Assembly (NCBI GenBank): GCA_029260075.1
Contig: JAJDDY010000023.1
Coordinates: 1 to 64,000 of the forward strand
Direction of reading: 5' to 3'
From: Phycisphaerae bacterium
Lineage (GTDB): Bacteria; Planctomycetota; Phycisphaerae; UBA1845
Length of the DNA stretch: 64,000 bases
In this document: positions 37,845 to 46,869 of the stretch, piece by piece
Layout of the letters: the number at the start of each line of letters is the position of its first letter
Position numbering within the stretch: the first letter of the stretch is position 1
Translations under genes and position numbers: made by a program
The notes under the pieces: generated by a model
What the model was told of the DNA's origin: nothing
What the model saw: only the letters and a program-made list of their open reading frames with translations
The model's database searches: none

Positions 37845-38747
37845 TCATCGGATGAGCCCCCGCTGTCGAAAATAGTTGAGCACAATCTGGTCGAATGGAA
37901 CTTCCGTGTTCGTGAACAAGTAACTGATTCCGCGTCGCGTACAATACGCTTTAAGCTCCTGACCATACGCCTGCAAGTTCTTCTTGTACCGGTTGATGAG
38001 CGCCCGGCCCACGGTAATTTCCGCCACGTCGTCGTCTTCCACGTCGGTCAATCGAAGGTCGCCCATCAGCGTCGGTTCGATCTCCTCCGGGCTGAGTACG
38101 TGCAGCGCGTGGATGTCGTAGTTGCGCCCGAGCAAGAAATGGAGCCCGTCCTCGTATCCGCCTTTTTCAAAGAAATCGCTCAGGACCAGCACGATGCCCG
38201 GCTGCGGGTGACGCATGGCGAACTGCTTACCAGCCAGTGCGAAGTTGCTGACACCGTTGCTGGGCATGGCGCCGAGCGCATCCATCACTTTGGCGGTCCA
38301 TCGCCGTCCGCGAACGCCGGTAAGCTCGCTCTGAATGCCGTCGGCATAGCTGTAGATGCTGACTCGATCAAAGTTGATGATGCCGATGTACGCGATGGCG
38401 GCGGCGATGCGCCGCGAGTAAAGCCACTTGTTCGGCTCACCCCAGTTCATGCTCTTGGAGCAATCGAGCAAAATGCTGACGTGCAGGTCTTCTTCTTGAA
38501 GGAAGAGCTTGAGGAACAGTTGGTCGAGCCGAGCGTAGATGTTCCAATCGAGGAAACGAAGATCGTCGCCGACGACGTAGGACCGATAGTCGGCGAACTC
38601 AGCCGACTCGCCCCGGCGCTTGGTCAGCCGCTCGCCGCGCATTTTTCCCGCAAATATTTTTCGGCTGACGACCGCGAGCTGATCCAGCTTGCGCATGAAC
38701 GCAGGCGTAATCAACTCGTTGGTCTTGGTTTGCGGTTGCGTAGCCAT
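37845..38747 (-). CDS. DUF58-domain protein
   Basis: A 300-residue cytoplasmic protein. It has the full DUF58 signature: KRRGESAEFADYRSYVVGDD near 43-62, then LRFLDWNIYAR and LFLKLFLQEEDL, followed by a VWA-like fold with DCSKS at the MIDAS position. DUF58 proteins are usually encoded between a MoxR AAA+ ATPase and VWA/BatA membrane proteins. Here the BatA gene follows, separated by repeat copy D, and no MoxR gene lies upstream within the window. The usual role proposed is metal or cofactor insertion or stress-related assembly. Confidence 0.9.
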   Translation of the reverse strand: MATQPQTKTNELITPAFMRKLDQLAVVSRKIFAGKMRGERLTKRRGESAEFADYRSYVVGDDLRFLDWNIYARLDQLFLKLFLQEEDLHVSILLDCSKSMNWGEPNKWLYSRRIAAAIAYIGIINFDRVSIYSYADGIQSELTGVRGRRWTAKVMDALGAMPSNGVSNFALAGKQFAMRHPQPGIVLVLSDFFEKGGYEDGLHFLLGRNYDIHALHVLSPEEIEPTLMGDLRLTDVEDDDVAEITVGRALINRYKKNLQAYGQELKAYCTRRGISYLFTNTEVPFDQIVLNYFRQRGLIR

Positions 38748-38796
38748 TGCGACCTAGTCAAGTAAGTGCGACATCGAAACGTGTGCGACGAACCAA

Positions 38797-38910
38797 GTGT
38801 GGCACCGGCTTCCAGCCGGTGATCCATTACGATTTCTTCCTTATCCCCGCGACGTTGCCCGTTGGTTGTGGTTGGCAATCGGCGATATACGACAACGCCA
38901 GCCTTGCCCA
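38797..38910 (+). repeat. Second repeat family, copy E
   Basis: GTGTGGCACCGGCTTCCAGC then CGGTGATCCATTACG matches the family; after about 45 bases it diverges but ends with a GCCCAACAGG stretch similar to the family end. Confidence 0.6.
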
Positions 38911-38980
38911 ACAGGCGGATCGCGCTCAGATCCGGTCAATGATCTTATACCACGACGTTCGCCGATCTCAACAAAAGTTT

Positions 38981-39100
38981 CAGAACGTGTTCAGGAAGTC
39001 TCGCTCAGAGCCGCGGCCGTAAGGAAGTGGTCCGCTTTCGCAAGCGATAACCGTTCCCTTACGGTCGCGGCTCGGTTGGACGCAACCCTTCCCAAACACG
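38981..39100 (+). repeat. Palindromic element, copy 7
   Basis: It starts CAGAACGTGTTCAGGAAGTC, contains GAGCCGCGGCCGTAAGGAAG pairing with CGTTCCCTTACGGTCGCGGC, and ends GCAACCCTTCCCAAACACG. It aligns with copy 5 over 119 bases. It and copy E account for much of the 716-base divergent spacer 38748-39463; I see nothing else definite in 39101-39463. Confidence 0.7.
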
Positions 39101-39463
39101 CCCCAAGAAGCTCTGTCTCTGCACACTGAAGACGGTTGGCATACCATTGTGTTAACAAGACCTCGCTTGCGAACGAACAAGCTGGGCATTGCCTTGCAAC
39201 AGCTGGTCCCTTGTTCGCCTCTACGGTTTCTTGCGGACGAAGTCGACTGCGGCGCGCAAAGGGCAGCGGATTCGCGTGCGACATGCCAACAATCGCCGAC
39301 GTTTCCACGTCATGGGTCTTGCGAGCAAGCCGTTCAGTCACAATGATATGAACCGGGACAAACGAACGGCCTTCGATCGGTTCAAGTCAGCGGCCTGTGT
39401 ACCGTTTGCGCCGCTCGGACCTTGTTCTCAACAAGAATACACGGTTTGAAGGGAGACCAACCA

Positions 39464-40921
39464 ATGGATACGACGCGGCGCGAGTGGCTAACCGGCGGAA
39501 GCATGGCCCTACTGGGCGGGGGATTTCTTTCACGAGTGGACCGGGTGGCGGGAATGCAGCCCGCGACTTCGGGGTCGATGATCGGATCGATGAAGGGTCA
39601 AGCCGGTGGCGCCAGTGCATCGCTCATGCTCACGCCCGACGCAAGAGCAGAGGGGCCACCCGCGCCAGCGGACTTCGATCGCCTACCGCTTGAGTGGAAC
39701 AAGCGGACCGTCAAGGAATTCAAGAAGCGATTGGCCGATCGCGGCATCAAGGCGTTTCTCATGCGCGAGCCGCTCAACATCATTTACCTGACAGGCTATT
39801 GGCACACCACGACCGAGCGACCGCAGGCCGTCTTCATGAACGCCGACGACGTCGATCCGTGGTTTCTCTACCCCGCCCTCGATCGCGACATCGTACGCAC
39901 GTGGTGGTTCGGCGGTGGGCGTATGTACTTCGACTTCCATCATGCTGAGGGGGCGTTTCCGCATGAGGGTAAGGTGCAGCAGGGCAAGAAGGTCGATCTG
40001 TTCAAGTTCCTCCTCGAAGGCATCAAGGAGCACGGGATCGACGGGACGAAGATCGGTCTGGACGGTGAACTCTATCCGTCGCAGTTGGCTACCGCTAAGA
40101 AAATCTTGCCCGGTGTCGAGTTCGTCGACGTCTCCGAAGTCGTGATGGAGATGCGCATGGTCAAGACGCCGCAGGAACTCGCCCTGTGGCGGCGGGCTTA
40201 CGTCTACTTCGATCGCGCCCACGCCTTCGCCCGAGACTACATCCTCACCCACGGCACGGACGTCACCGACTATGAAGTGAAGATGGCCACCGAGCTATGG
40301 ATCAACGATCAACTCTATTCCGACCTCGATCTAGCGAACGGAGCAGCGCACCACGGCGTGCGTAGTCATGTCGGCGTTTGGGTGCGTGTCGGACCGGTGA
40401 CCGCCTATCCCCATCCCAATCAACCGTACTACAACAAGATCGGCAAGAACATGCCGCTTCAGATTTCGGGAATCGCCAGGATAGGGGGGTATGGCCACGA
40501 GAACTACCGCGCGTTCATCATCGCCGACGGCGCGGGCAAGTTCGACACGCACATGCAAAAACTATGGCAGGTGAGTCGTGACTGTTGCGACATGCAACTG
40601 GAAGGATCGATGGAAGGTGTGACCTGCTCGTCACTGGCGTACCGCATTCATAAATACCAAGTCAAGAACGATGTCCACAAATACGTATACCACCGCCCGG
40701 CCCACGGCGCCGGCGTCGAAGGTCACCAACCGCCATACATCGCCCTGGGCGACTACACCATGCTACGAAAGAACATGTGCTTCTCCGAAGAACCCGGCCT
40801 ATACGACCCGGAATACCGCTGCGGTTTCAACTGGAGCAACACGATCGTCGTCGGAGAAAAATCAGGCTACCGAATGAGCTTCGTGCCGTATTCCAAGGAA
40901 TGGTGTTGGTTGAAGCTGTAG
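39464..40921 (+). CDS. Exported M24-fold (creatinase/aminopeptidase-like) protein
   Basis: A 485-residue protein. ATG 39464 has AAGGGAG 9 bases upstream. The start TTRREWLTGGSMALLGGG is a Tat-type signal, so it is exported folded. Residues 80-235 match the creatinase N-terminal domain and 240-470 the pita-bread M24 domain. The five metal ligands of methionine aminopeptidase and prolidase (Asp, Asp, His, Glu, Glu) are not all conserved: the first Asp-x-Gly position reads ISG (334-336), the second Asp position Glu 346, and the final Arg-x-Glu position GFNWSN, while His 421 and EEPGLY (442-447) remain. It may therefore be a non-metal M24 enzyme like creatinase. No neighbouring creatine or amidohydrolase genes were seen. 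Confidence 0.85.
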   Translation: MDTTRREWLTGGSMALLGGGFLSRVDRVAGMQPATSGSMIGSMKGQAGGASASLMLTPDARAEGPPAPADFDRLPLEWNKRTVKEFKKRLADRGIKAFLMREPLNIIYLTGYWHTTTERPQAVFMNADDVDPWFLYPALDRDIVRTWWFGGGRMYFDFHHAEGAFPHEGKVQQGKKVDLFKFLLEGIKEHGIDGTKIGLDGELYPSQLATAKKILPGVEFVDVSEVVMEMRMVKTPQELALWRRAYVYFDRAHAFARDYILTHGTDVTDYEVKMATELWINDQLYSDLDLANGAAHHGVRSHVGVWVRVGPVTAYPHPNQPYYNKIGKNMPLQISGIARIGGYGHENYRAFIIADGAGKFDTHMQKLWQVSRDCCDMQLEGSMEGVTCSSLAYRIHKYQVKNDVHKYVYHRPAHGAGVEGHQPPYIALGDYTMLRKNMCFSEEPGLYDPEYRCGFNWSNTIVVGEKSGYRMSFVPYSKEWCWLKL

Positions 40922-41046
40922 GGCCGTTGTACCGAAACATCGCCTAAGCGGTGCGCACGATTGCCCCCGTTGGAAGTCGGAATCACGCGATGGCGTCCGG
41001 TTCTTTCGGGCGTCCGATCGCGTCGACACGGTCTTGCTCGTGCGCC

Positions 41047-41391
41047 TTAGGCCTTGTTGAGTTCATCCACCAGAGCGACGGCGCGGCGTAGGTGGGGGAT
41101 GACGATCGATCCGCCGACGACGAGGCCTACGTTGAACAGCTCGAAGAGTTGGGCGTCGGTCGCGCCGAGTTCCTTGCAGCGAATCACGTGGTAGGCGATG
41201 CAATCGTCGCAGCGCAGCACGAGTGAGGCTGCAAGCCCTGCGAATTCTTTGGTCGATGCGTTGAGGGCGCCGGTCTCATAGGCCTTCGTGTCGAGCGTGA
41301 AGAACCGGTTGATGCCGGTGTTCTTCGCGTCGAGAATACGCTGGTTCATCCGCTCACGAAATTCGCGAAACTCAGTTAGCCGTTCACTCAT
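41047..41391 (-). CDS. Carboxymuconolactone decarboxylase/AhpD-family protein
   Basis: A 114-residue protein from ATG 41391, with AAGAGAG 8 bases upstream; the frame also opens at 41412. It has the AhpD-type motif CDDCIAYH near residue 59, where the CxxC pair and His act as a peroxidase or disulfide reductase site, and the all-helical pattern of the family (small, usually hexameric or trimeric). It starts 13 bases after the stop of larE, suggesting one transcript. The substrate is unknown. Confidence 0.85.
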   Translation of the reverse strand: MSERLTEFREFRERMNQRILDAKNTGINRFFTLDTKAYETGALNASTKEFAGLAASLVLRCDDCIAYHVIRCKELGATDAQLFELFNVGLVVGGSIVIPHLRRAVALVDELNKA

Positions 41392-41404
41392 GGTTAGTGC
41401 TCTC

Positions 41405-42295
41405 TTATTCAACCGGCGCTGCGACTACATTCTCCTTCAGCGCGACGTCGTGCCTCATGGCTTGGCGCCGACCAAAGGCAATCACTTCGTTCATGCTGCC
41501 GCTGCGGAATCCGCGAAGGTCTAGCGAGACATACTGAAAACCCAGCGTGCGAAAGTGCTCGTCCAAGAGGGCGGCGTTCTTGGATTCCGCGAGCGTCGCA
41601 ATGAACTCCGGCGAGACTTCGATTCGGGCGAGGACGTTGTGGTGTCGAACGCGACACTGGCGGATGCCGAATTCGTCGCGGACAAACGCTTCGCCGGCTT
41701 CGATCATTTGAAGTTTTTCCGGAGTCACAGCCTCTCCGTACGGAACCCGACTCGACAGGCAAGGGCTGGCTGGCTTGTCGGAATTGGGAAGGCCGAATCG
41801 TTCGGATAGGAGTCGGACTTCCGCCTTGGTAAGACCAGCCTCCGCCGCCGGCGATCGGACCTTGAATTCCTCAGCGGCTTTAAGACCGGGGCGATAATCG
41901 CCGAGGTCGTCGGCGTTCGTGCCATTGACGATCGCCTTGATATTTCGATCGGCGATGAACCGGGCGACATGCTCATAGAGCGTGGTCTTGCAAAAGTAGC
42001 AGCGGTTCTCTGGGTTAGTGGTGTAGTTGGCGTTGTCGAATTCGTTGGTGTCGAGAATCACGTGCTCGGCGCCGAGTGCATCGGCGAGCTTGCAGGCGAG
42101 CTCGAATTCGGCGCGGGCCAGGCTGTCACTGCGACCCGTGACAGCCAGTACGTTTTCGGCGCCAAGCGTATCGATGGCAACCTTCAGTACCAACGTCGAG
42201 TCGACCCCGGCGCTGAATGCAACAGCTACGCTCTTAAGACCTCGCAGGAAGTCGCGCATGTGCTGGAGTTTGTCGTCGAGGATTCCGTCCGTCAT
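41405..42295 (-). CDS. larE: ATP-dependent sacrificial sulfur transferase LarE
   Basis: LarE is a PP-loop enzyme that activates pyridinium dicarboxylate mononucleotide with ATP and donates sulfur from its own cysteine during biosynthesis of the nickel-pincer cofactor of lactate racemase. The 296-residue protein has the PP-loop AFSAGVDST at 26-34 (second Gly replaced by Ala), NRCYFCKTTLY near 98 and NGTNADDLGDYRPG. The sacrificial cysteine is C179 (SPCLSSRVPYG). The typical partners LarB and LarC are not in the window. The 402-base region upstream holds long hairpins. It probably cotranscribes with the AhpD-like gene. Confidence 0.93.
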   Translation of the reverse strand: MTDGILDDKLQHMRDFLRGLKSVAVAFSAGVDSTLVLKVAIDTLGAENVLAVTGRSDSLARAEFELACKLADALGAEHVILDTNEFDNANYTTNPENRCYFCKTTLYEHVARFIADRNIKAIVNGTNADDLGDYRPGLKAAEEFKVRSPAAEAGLTKAEVRLLSERFGLPNSDKPASPCLSSRVPYGEAVTPEKLQMIEAGEAFVRDEFGIRQCRVRHHNVLARIEVSPEFIATLAESKNAALLDEHFRTLGFQYVSLDLRGFRSGSMNEVIAFGRRQAMRHDVALKENVVAAPVE

Positions 42296-42581
42296 GGAGT
42301 TGCACCTGCGTCCGTGGGAATGCAAGCGGGCTGCCACGATCGCGTGCACCAAGCCCTTTGCCCGAAACCCGTCCCGATGACCCTCGTCGCGTTACGCATT
42401 GATCCGCAAATCGATGTCCGCCGAACGCTCCGGAAGACTTTGCACGTCGCAGCAATCCTAACACGGAATCGTCAAGCTGAGAATCCCCATGTCGACGTGG
42501 CGCATTGCCGTCCGCGCATACGACAGGGGTGAGCCCGGATAGGTAACTGCGAAGGGCAGCTGCGCACGGCGGGTTGGGCGT

Positions 42582-42602
42582 CCGATGCCATGGCGGCATC
42601 GG
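42582..42602. repeat. Short hairpin beside the long hairpin
   Basis: CCGATGCC and GGCATCGG pair perfectly around ATGGC. It lies directly left of the 74-base hairpin. Confidence 0.5.
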
Positions 42603-42610
42603 ATAGCCCC

Positions 42611-42684
42611 TGTACCCCCGTGGCATAGCGCGGCGGCGCTGGTCGGCTCTTACGCCGGGCGCCGCCGGCTATGCCATGGGTACA
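42611..42684. repeat. 74-base near-perfect hairpin
   Basis: TGTACCC (42611-42617) pairs with GGGTACA, GTGGCATAGC (42620-42629) with GCTATGCCAT, and GGCGGCGC (42632-42639) with GCGCCGCC (42659-42666), interrupted by small bulges. No T-tract follows on either strand. It is 14 bases from the 3' end of the cysteine-repeat gene, so it may protect or end that transcript, or be an inserted palindromic repeat. With its neighbour it is the only structure I see in the 402-base gap 42296-42697. Confidence 0.55.
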
Positions 42685-42697
42685 TGGCTTGTTCAAC

Positions 42698-45600
42698 CTA
42701 CGGACATTGGTTCACGCAGGCTGTGGAAACGTCGAAAGCGATCCCTGTGAATGCATCGAGCACGGTCAGGGCGTCGGAAACGAGTCCGATGTCTTGATCC
42801 GGAACGCAAGTGAATCCTTGAGCACCGACGCCGATCAAGTCGGTTTGGTACACCGGTGCCGAGGGCAGCCCCCGGAAGTCGTCCACGATTGGAATGAGGT
42901 CACTGATCGTGACGGTCCCTTCACATATCGTCCATGCCCCGGCTACGAATGCTCCGACTGTATCGCCAAAAATGCACGTTGTGGCTGACGTTATGTCGGA
43001 AAATCCGGGGTTGCCTGGGGAACCGCAGTCGCCCTTAATGGTGTATGCCTGAGCGGGGATAATCTCGTCACCGTAGGCATAGAGCTCGCCCCATTGCTCC
43101 GGGGTTTGGAACGCACAATTCCCAATCGACGTGGTTACGGCAATGTTTTCATCCGCCACGCCGTCTTTGTCGACGTCGAACGGGGTGGGTGCCTTGAGGC
43201 AGACCGACGTGGGCGTGCCATTGGCGCAGGTAGCTGTGATGACGACCGCCTGCGGGCCAGATCCGGGCGGTTGCATAGTGACTTGGATGTATCGACTACC
43301 GACGCCGTTCGCAATGGGGGCGTCGCACAGGCAAATGTCGAGGATTTCGTCACAAGGTCCGCCGCACGGCGATCCAGCGCTCACGCAGATGCCCGTGTTG
43401 CACGCATCGTCGCCGTTACAGAACAACGTGTCGTCGCAGGACGTGCCATTCGCCTCGTGGCGGTCGAGACAGTTGCCGCTTCCGTCGCACGAATCCGGGT
43501 TCGTACAGATCGTATCGGCGGGATCGCCGCACGACGTCGCAGCCGGCTCGTGATTGTTCAGGCACACGCCCAGACCATCGCACGTGTCCGGGTTGGTACA
43601 TTGCGTGTCGCTCATGTCACCACAGGCAGTGCCCGTGGCTTCGAACGGGTGACTGCACGACGCCGCTTGGCATACGTCCCTTGTGCAATCGTTTCCGTCG
43701 TCGATACAAACGGTGCCATCCAATTCATCGTTGTCCAAGCAGACGCCCGCTCCGTCGCAACTATCGGGATTCGTGCAGTCGGTATCACCTATTGATCCGC
43801 ACGCGGTTCCGACCACACTGTTGTCGTGCGTACAGAAACCGCCTTGACATACGTCGTCCGTGCAATCGTTGGCGTCGGGAATGCAGCCCGTGCCGTTCGA
43901 TTCGTTGTTGGACTGACAAACGCCGCCTGCATTGCACGTATCCGGATTGTCGCAATCCGTATTGCCCGTGCTGCCGCACGCCGTTCCCTGTGTCTTGTTG
44001 GGATGTGTGCAATTCCCACTGTTGCATCGGTCATTCGTGCAGTCATTGCCGTCGTCGGTACACACGAGTCCTGTGGCCTCGTTGTTGATGTCGCACGTAC
44101 CGTTTCCGTCGCATGTGTCGGGATTGTCGCACTCGGTATCGCCGGCGCTCCCGCAACTCGTCGCGGCGGCCGCGTGGTTGGCGTTGCACACGCTCGCCCC
44201 ATCACACGTGTCGGGATTCGTGCATTCCGTATTGCTCGAATCGCCGCACGATGTGCCCGCTGACTTAGGCGACCAGTTGACGGTCGAGATGGCCGTGTTG
44301 CATTCTTCACACTCAATCGCGGGATTTGTCGTGCCTTCGGATCGACAAGTGTTGCTGATCAGACAAGACCCGGCGTCAAGAGTATTCTCGCATTGGAGTA
44401 ACGCTTCGTTGCACGTATCCGTCGTGCAGGGGAAGGCGTCGGCGCAGTTCCGCGCTTGTCCGCCTCCGCAAACTCCGGCGGTACAGAATTCTGCAACGTT
44501 GCAAAACAGCCCGTCGTCGCAAGCGGAATTGTCGGCCACCAGATTGGCTCGACAAACGCCGGTGCTGTTACACGTATCGGGGTTGTTGCAGTCGGTGTTG
44601 GTCGGGTCGCCGCATGGCGAGTTCGGGAGCTCGTGATTCGGTTGGCACGCGCCGGCCCCGTCGCACGTATCCGGATTCGTACAATCGGTATTGAGCGGAT
44701 CGCCGCAGGGGAAGCCGAATGCTTCGAGATTGCTCTGGCAGGAACCGGCGCCGTCGCACGTATCCGGGTTATCGCAGCCGGTGTCGTTCGAGCTTCCACA
44801 CGTCGTGCCCGTCGGAAACGGGTCGTGCGAAACGGTACCGTCGGCCGGGTTGCACACGTCGTCGGTACACTGGTTGTTGTCATTGATCGTGGTCAGCGCG
44901 GCCGTGGTGGGGTCACAACAGGAAATCGCTGAATTGAAGTTGTCAGTGTTCGTGCAGGAACCGGCAGTGCACGCGTCGGTAGTACACAGGTCGTTGTCAT
45001 CACAGTCCGCCGCTGTCTGGCAGGTGATCGTGATCAGTGCGGGGCTCAGATTCAGCGGCGTGATCAACTGATTGTTGGCATCCTGGAGGAGGCTCGCCGG
45101 CAACGCCTTGAATCCGACGGTGAATGTTCCGCTTGAACCAGCGGGTACATCAAGGACCAGTGTGCCCGCATATTTCACCGAGCCGTCATCGACCAAGGTT
45201 CCGCCCTGTGTCGCGCTCGCATACCGGAACGCATCTGTGGACAGGTCGACCGCCGGGAGATCGGGTATGGTTTGAAACACATAGTCAGACCGGCCGGTGA
45301 AGATGAAACCAGGATTGCAGAAACCGCCGATCCCAATCGGGAACGCGCACTTCGACCCTCCGCATGTTTCAATACCCGGGAAATCGCAGTCGGCCGACGT
45401 AATACACGCTTTCCCCAAAATCGAACAGAAGCCGCCGTATGCCGTGATGCAATCAACGTCCGTGGTACATGCGAGCCGGGCGGGTGCCAATTGCCCTGAA
45501 GCGCCGCTAGAAAAACCGGTGTCGTCGATGCCGGCTTCGTATGAGCGAAGCTGCGGCGCGCCGCTCAAAGTCGGATCCCAGTTGGAGATAAAAATCTCCA

Positions 45601-45763
45601 GGAAGACCGTCTGTCCCCCGCCCGTAAGCGTGATTTCGTTCCCAGCGACCACGTGCGCTCCGCTGGCGCTGATCGGGAGTAGAACAATGTCTGCGCCGCG
45701 GGCAGCAGACATCCAAGACGCCGAAGCGCCGATTCCGATAGCAACTATCTTCCATCCCTTCAT
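42698..45763 (-). CDS. Exported protein with nine NPDTCDG cysteine repeats
   Basis: A 1021-residue protein. The ATG at 45763 has AGGA 9 bases upstream and is followed by a signal peptide (cleavage near ARG-AD at 23). Residues 25-240 are a beta-rich domain with two disulfide-like pairs. From about 245 to 845 there are nine modules of (T/D/N)-NPD(T/S)C with CGD-like openings and DGxGxC-like closings, alternating with four CTxDxC-xxGxC units. The C-terminal 170 residues contain VTISDLIPIVDDFRG and VSDALTVLDAFTG, a helical pair also seen at the ends of other planctomycete exported proteins. It is likely a calcium- and disulfide-stabilised surface rod. Neighbours give no function. Confidence 0.85.
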   Translation of the reverse strand: MKGWKIVAIGIGASASWMSAARGADIVLLPISASGAHVVAGNEITLTGGGQTVFLEIFISNWDPTLSGAPQLRSYEAGIDDTGFSSGASGQLAPARLACTTDVDCITAYGGFCSILGKACITSADCDFPGIETCGGSKCAFPIGIGGFCNPGFIFTGRSDYVFQTIPDLPAVDLSTDAFRYASATQGGTLVDDGSVKYAGTLVLDVPAGSSGTFTVGFKALPASLLQDANNQLITPLNLSPALITITCQTAADCDDNDLCTTDACTAGSCTNTDNFNSAISCCDPTTAALTTINDNNQCTDDVCNPADGTVSHDPFPTGTTCGSSNDTGCDNPDTCDGAGSCQSNLEAFGFPCGDPLNTDCTNPDTCDGAGACQPNHELPNSPCGDPTNTDCNNPDTCNSTGVCRANLVADNSACDDGLFCNVAEFCTAGVCGGGQARNCADAFPCTTDTCNEALLQCENTLDAGSCLISNTCRSEGTTNPAIECEECNTAISTVNWSPKSAGTSCGDSSNTECTNPDTCDGASVCNANHAAAATSCGSAGDTECDNPDTCDGNGTCDINNEATGLVCTDDGNDCTNDRCNSGNCTHPNKTQGTACGSTGNTDCDNPDTCNAGGVCQSNNESNGTGCIPDANDCTDDVCQGGFCTHDNSVVGTACGSIGDTDCTNPDSCDGAGVCLDNDELDGTVCIDDGNDCTRDVCQAASCSHPFEATGTACGDMSDTQCTNPDTCDGLGVCLNNHEPAATSCGDPADTICTNPDSCDGSGNCLDRHEANGTSCDDTLFCNGDDACNTGICVSAGSPCGGPCDEILDICLCDAPIANGVGSRYIQVTMQPPGSGPQAVVITATCANGTPTSVCLKAPTPFDVDKDGVADENIAVTTSIGNCAFQTPEQWGELYAYGDEIIPAQAYTIKGDCGSPGNPGFSDITSATTCIFGDTVGAFVAGAWTICEGTVTISDLIPIVDDFRGLPSAPVYQTDLIGVGAQGFTCVPDQDIGLVSDALTVLDAFTGIAFDVSTACVNQCP

Positions 45764-46869
45764 TAGCTCATCCTTCCAAGAACGGGGACCATGGACGCCT
45801 CACATGGCGTAACTCGATACTGCGGACCGCCCGTCAACGACGTTCCGCATGGAAATGCTGACTTTCGCTACTAGATGGTGACGTTTCCGACAGGGAACGC
45901 CGTGGCACGAACGGAGATCAAACGGCTTAGACGTTTCGCAGGATGACCTGTTGTGTCGAGTCGGTGAACAGAAGCGCACCGTGTCGGAGGATCTCTTCGT
46001 AATGGGTTGAGGCGTTGTAATGCTGCATCTGTCGCGAATCGCGGTTCGGTTCCGACTGTGCCGGCGTCGCATGCGTTGGCCCAAAGGCGTCGCCGCAGAC
46101 GTGGAATGCGTATGCACCATGTTGTGTCGCCCGACCTCGTGTCCGCGTCCGCGGATATGACGAATTCGTCCGAACGTCTGCGCACGAGATACAGTTCTTG
46201 GGGGGGTACGCCAGCCTCCGGAGCCGTCGAACGGCTTGCCGCCGCACAAAGAAAGGCTGACTAGTCACGTCCTACCAAACTGCGGAGTCGCAAGCGATAG
46301 GAGTAGGGACGCACAAGACCCAGCTATACCACCACCCAGCCCCCAATATACCGAATCGGCGGCGCGATGTCTACGACAATCTTCGCCGCGCCGGCTGATC
46401 CGCAAAGTTGCTGCCGAGGATGAGTATTTCGGCATCCAGTTCGAGAGTTTTGTCACTGTAAAATATCTCCGGTAACTTATTCTTGCCGAGAGTGATTGGT
46501 TGCGGGCGATGCCCGTAGAATGGGGGCGACTTGATTGATCGTCTTGCCGTGAAGGCCAACCAGCAGAATTGCTGGAGTAGCGTACGTGGCTATTCATACA
46601 GCACGTCCGTGCGCCGCGGACGCTCGGAAAACGGTCGGGACGCTCACCGGTTAGCAGATTGGTGCGGGAAGACGTCCACGCCGCCCGTTCGAATCTCCGA
46701 GATCGTTTGGGGGCTAGGGTTGGATTGGGCAAGTAGTGGTTGACATGCTGGGTGCTTGCCGCGTACCATCCGTGCGACCATTCGGGTACTGTGCTTTGCA
46801 TAAGCGCGTGCTAATCCAGATCCAGGCGTCGGGTTTGTCGGGTGTGCTAGGTTTCGATTTGCGCTAGTT
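45764..46869. other. Spacer without a convincing gene
   Basis: About 1.1 kb. Open frames here (for example 46265-46801 minus) have low-complexity, Arg/Ser-rich translations and no start signals. A short minus-strand frame, 46371-46559, has a protein-like composition (an EIFYSDKTLELDAEILIL-type stretch) and may be a remnant of a lost gene, but I cannot name it. The region directly precedes the structured RNA candidate and could contain more of that transcript. Confidence 0.35.

Noticed and set aside
46265-46801. 178-residue minus-strand frame upstream of the RNA candidate
   Set aside because: No ribosome site, no recognisable domain and Ser/Arg-rich content; retained only as part of the spacer entry.
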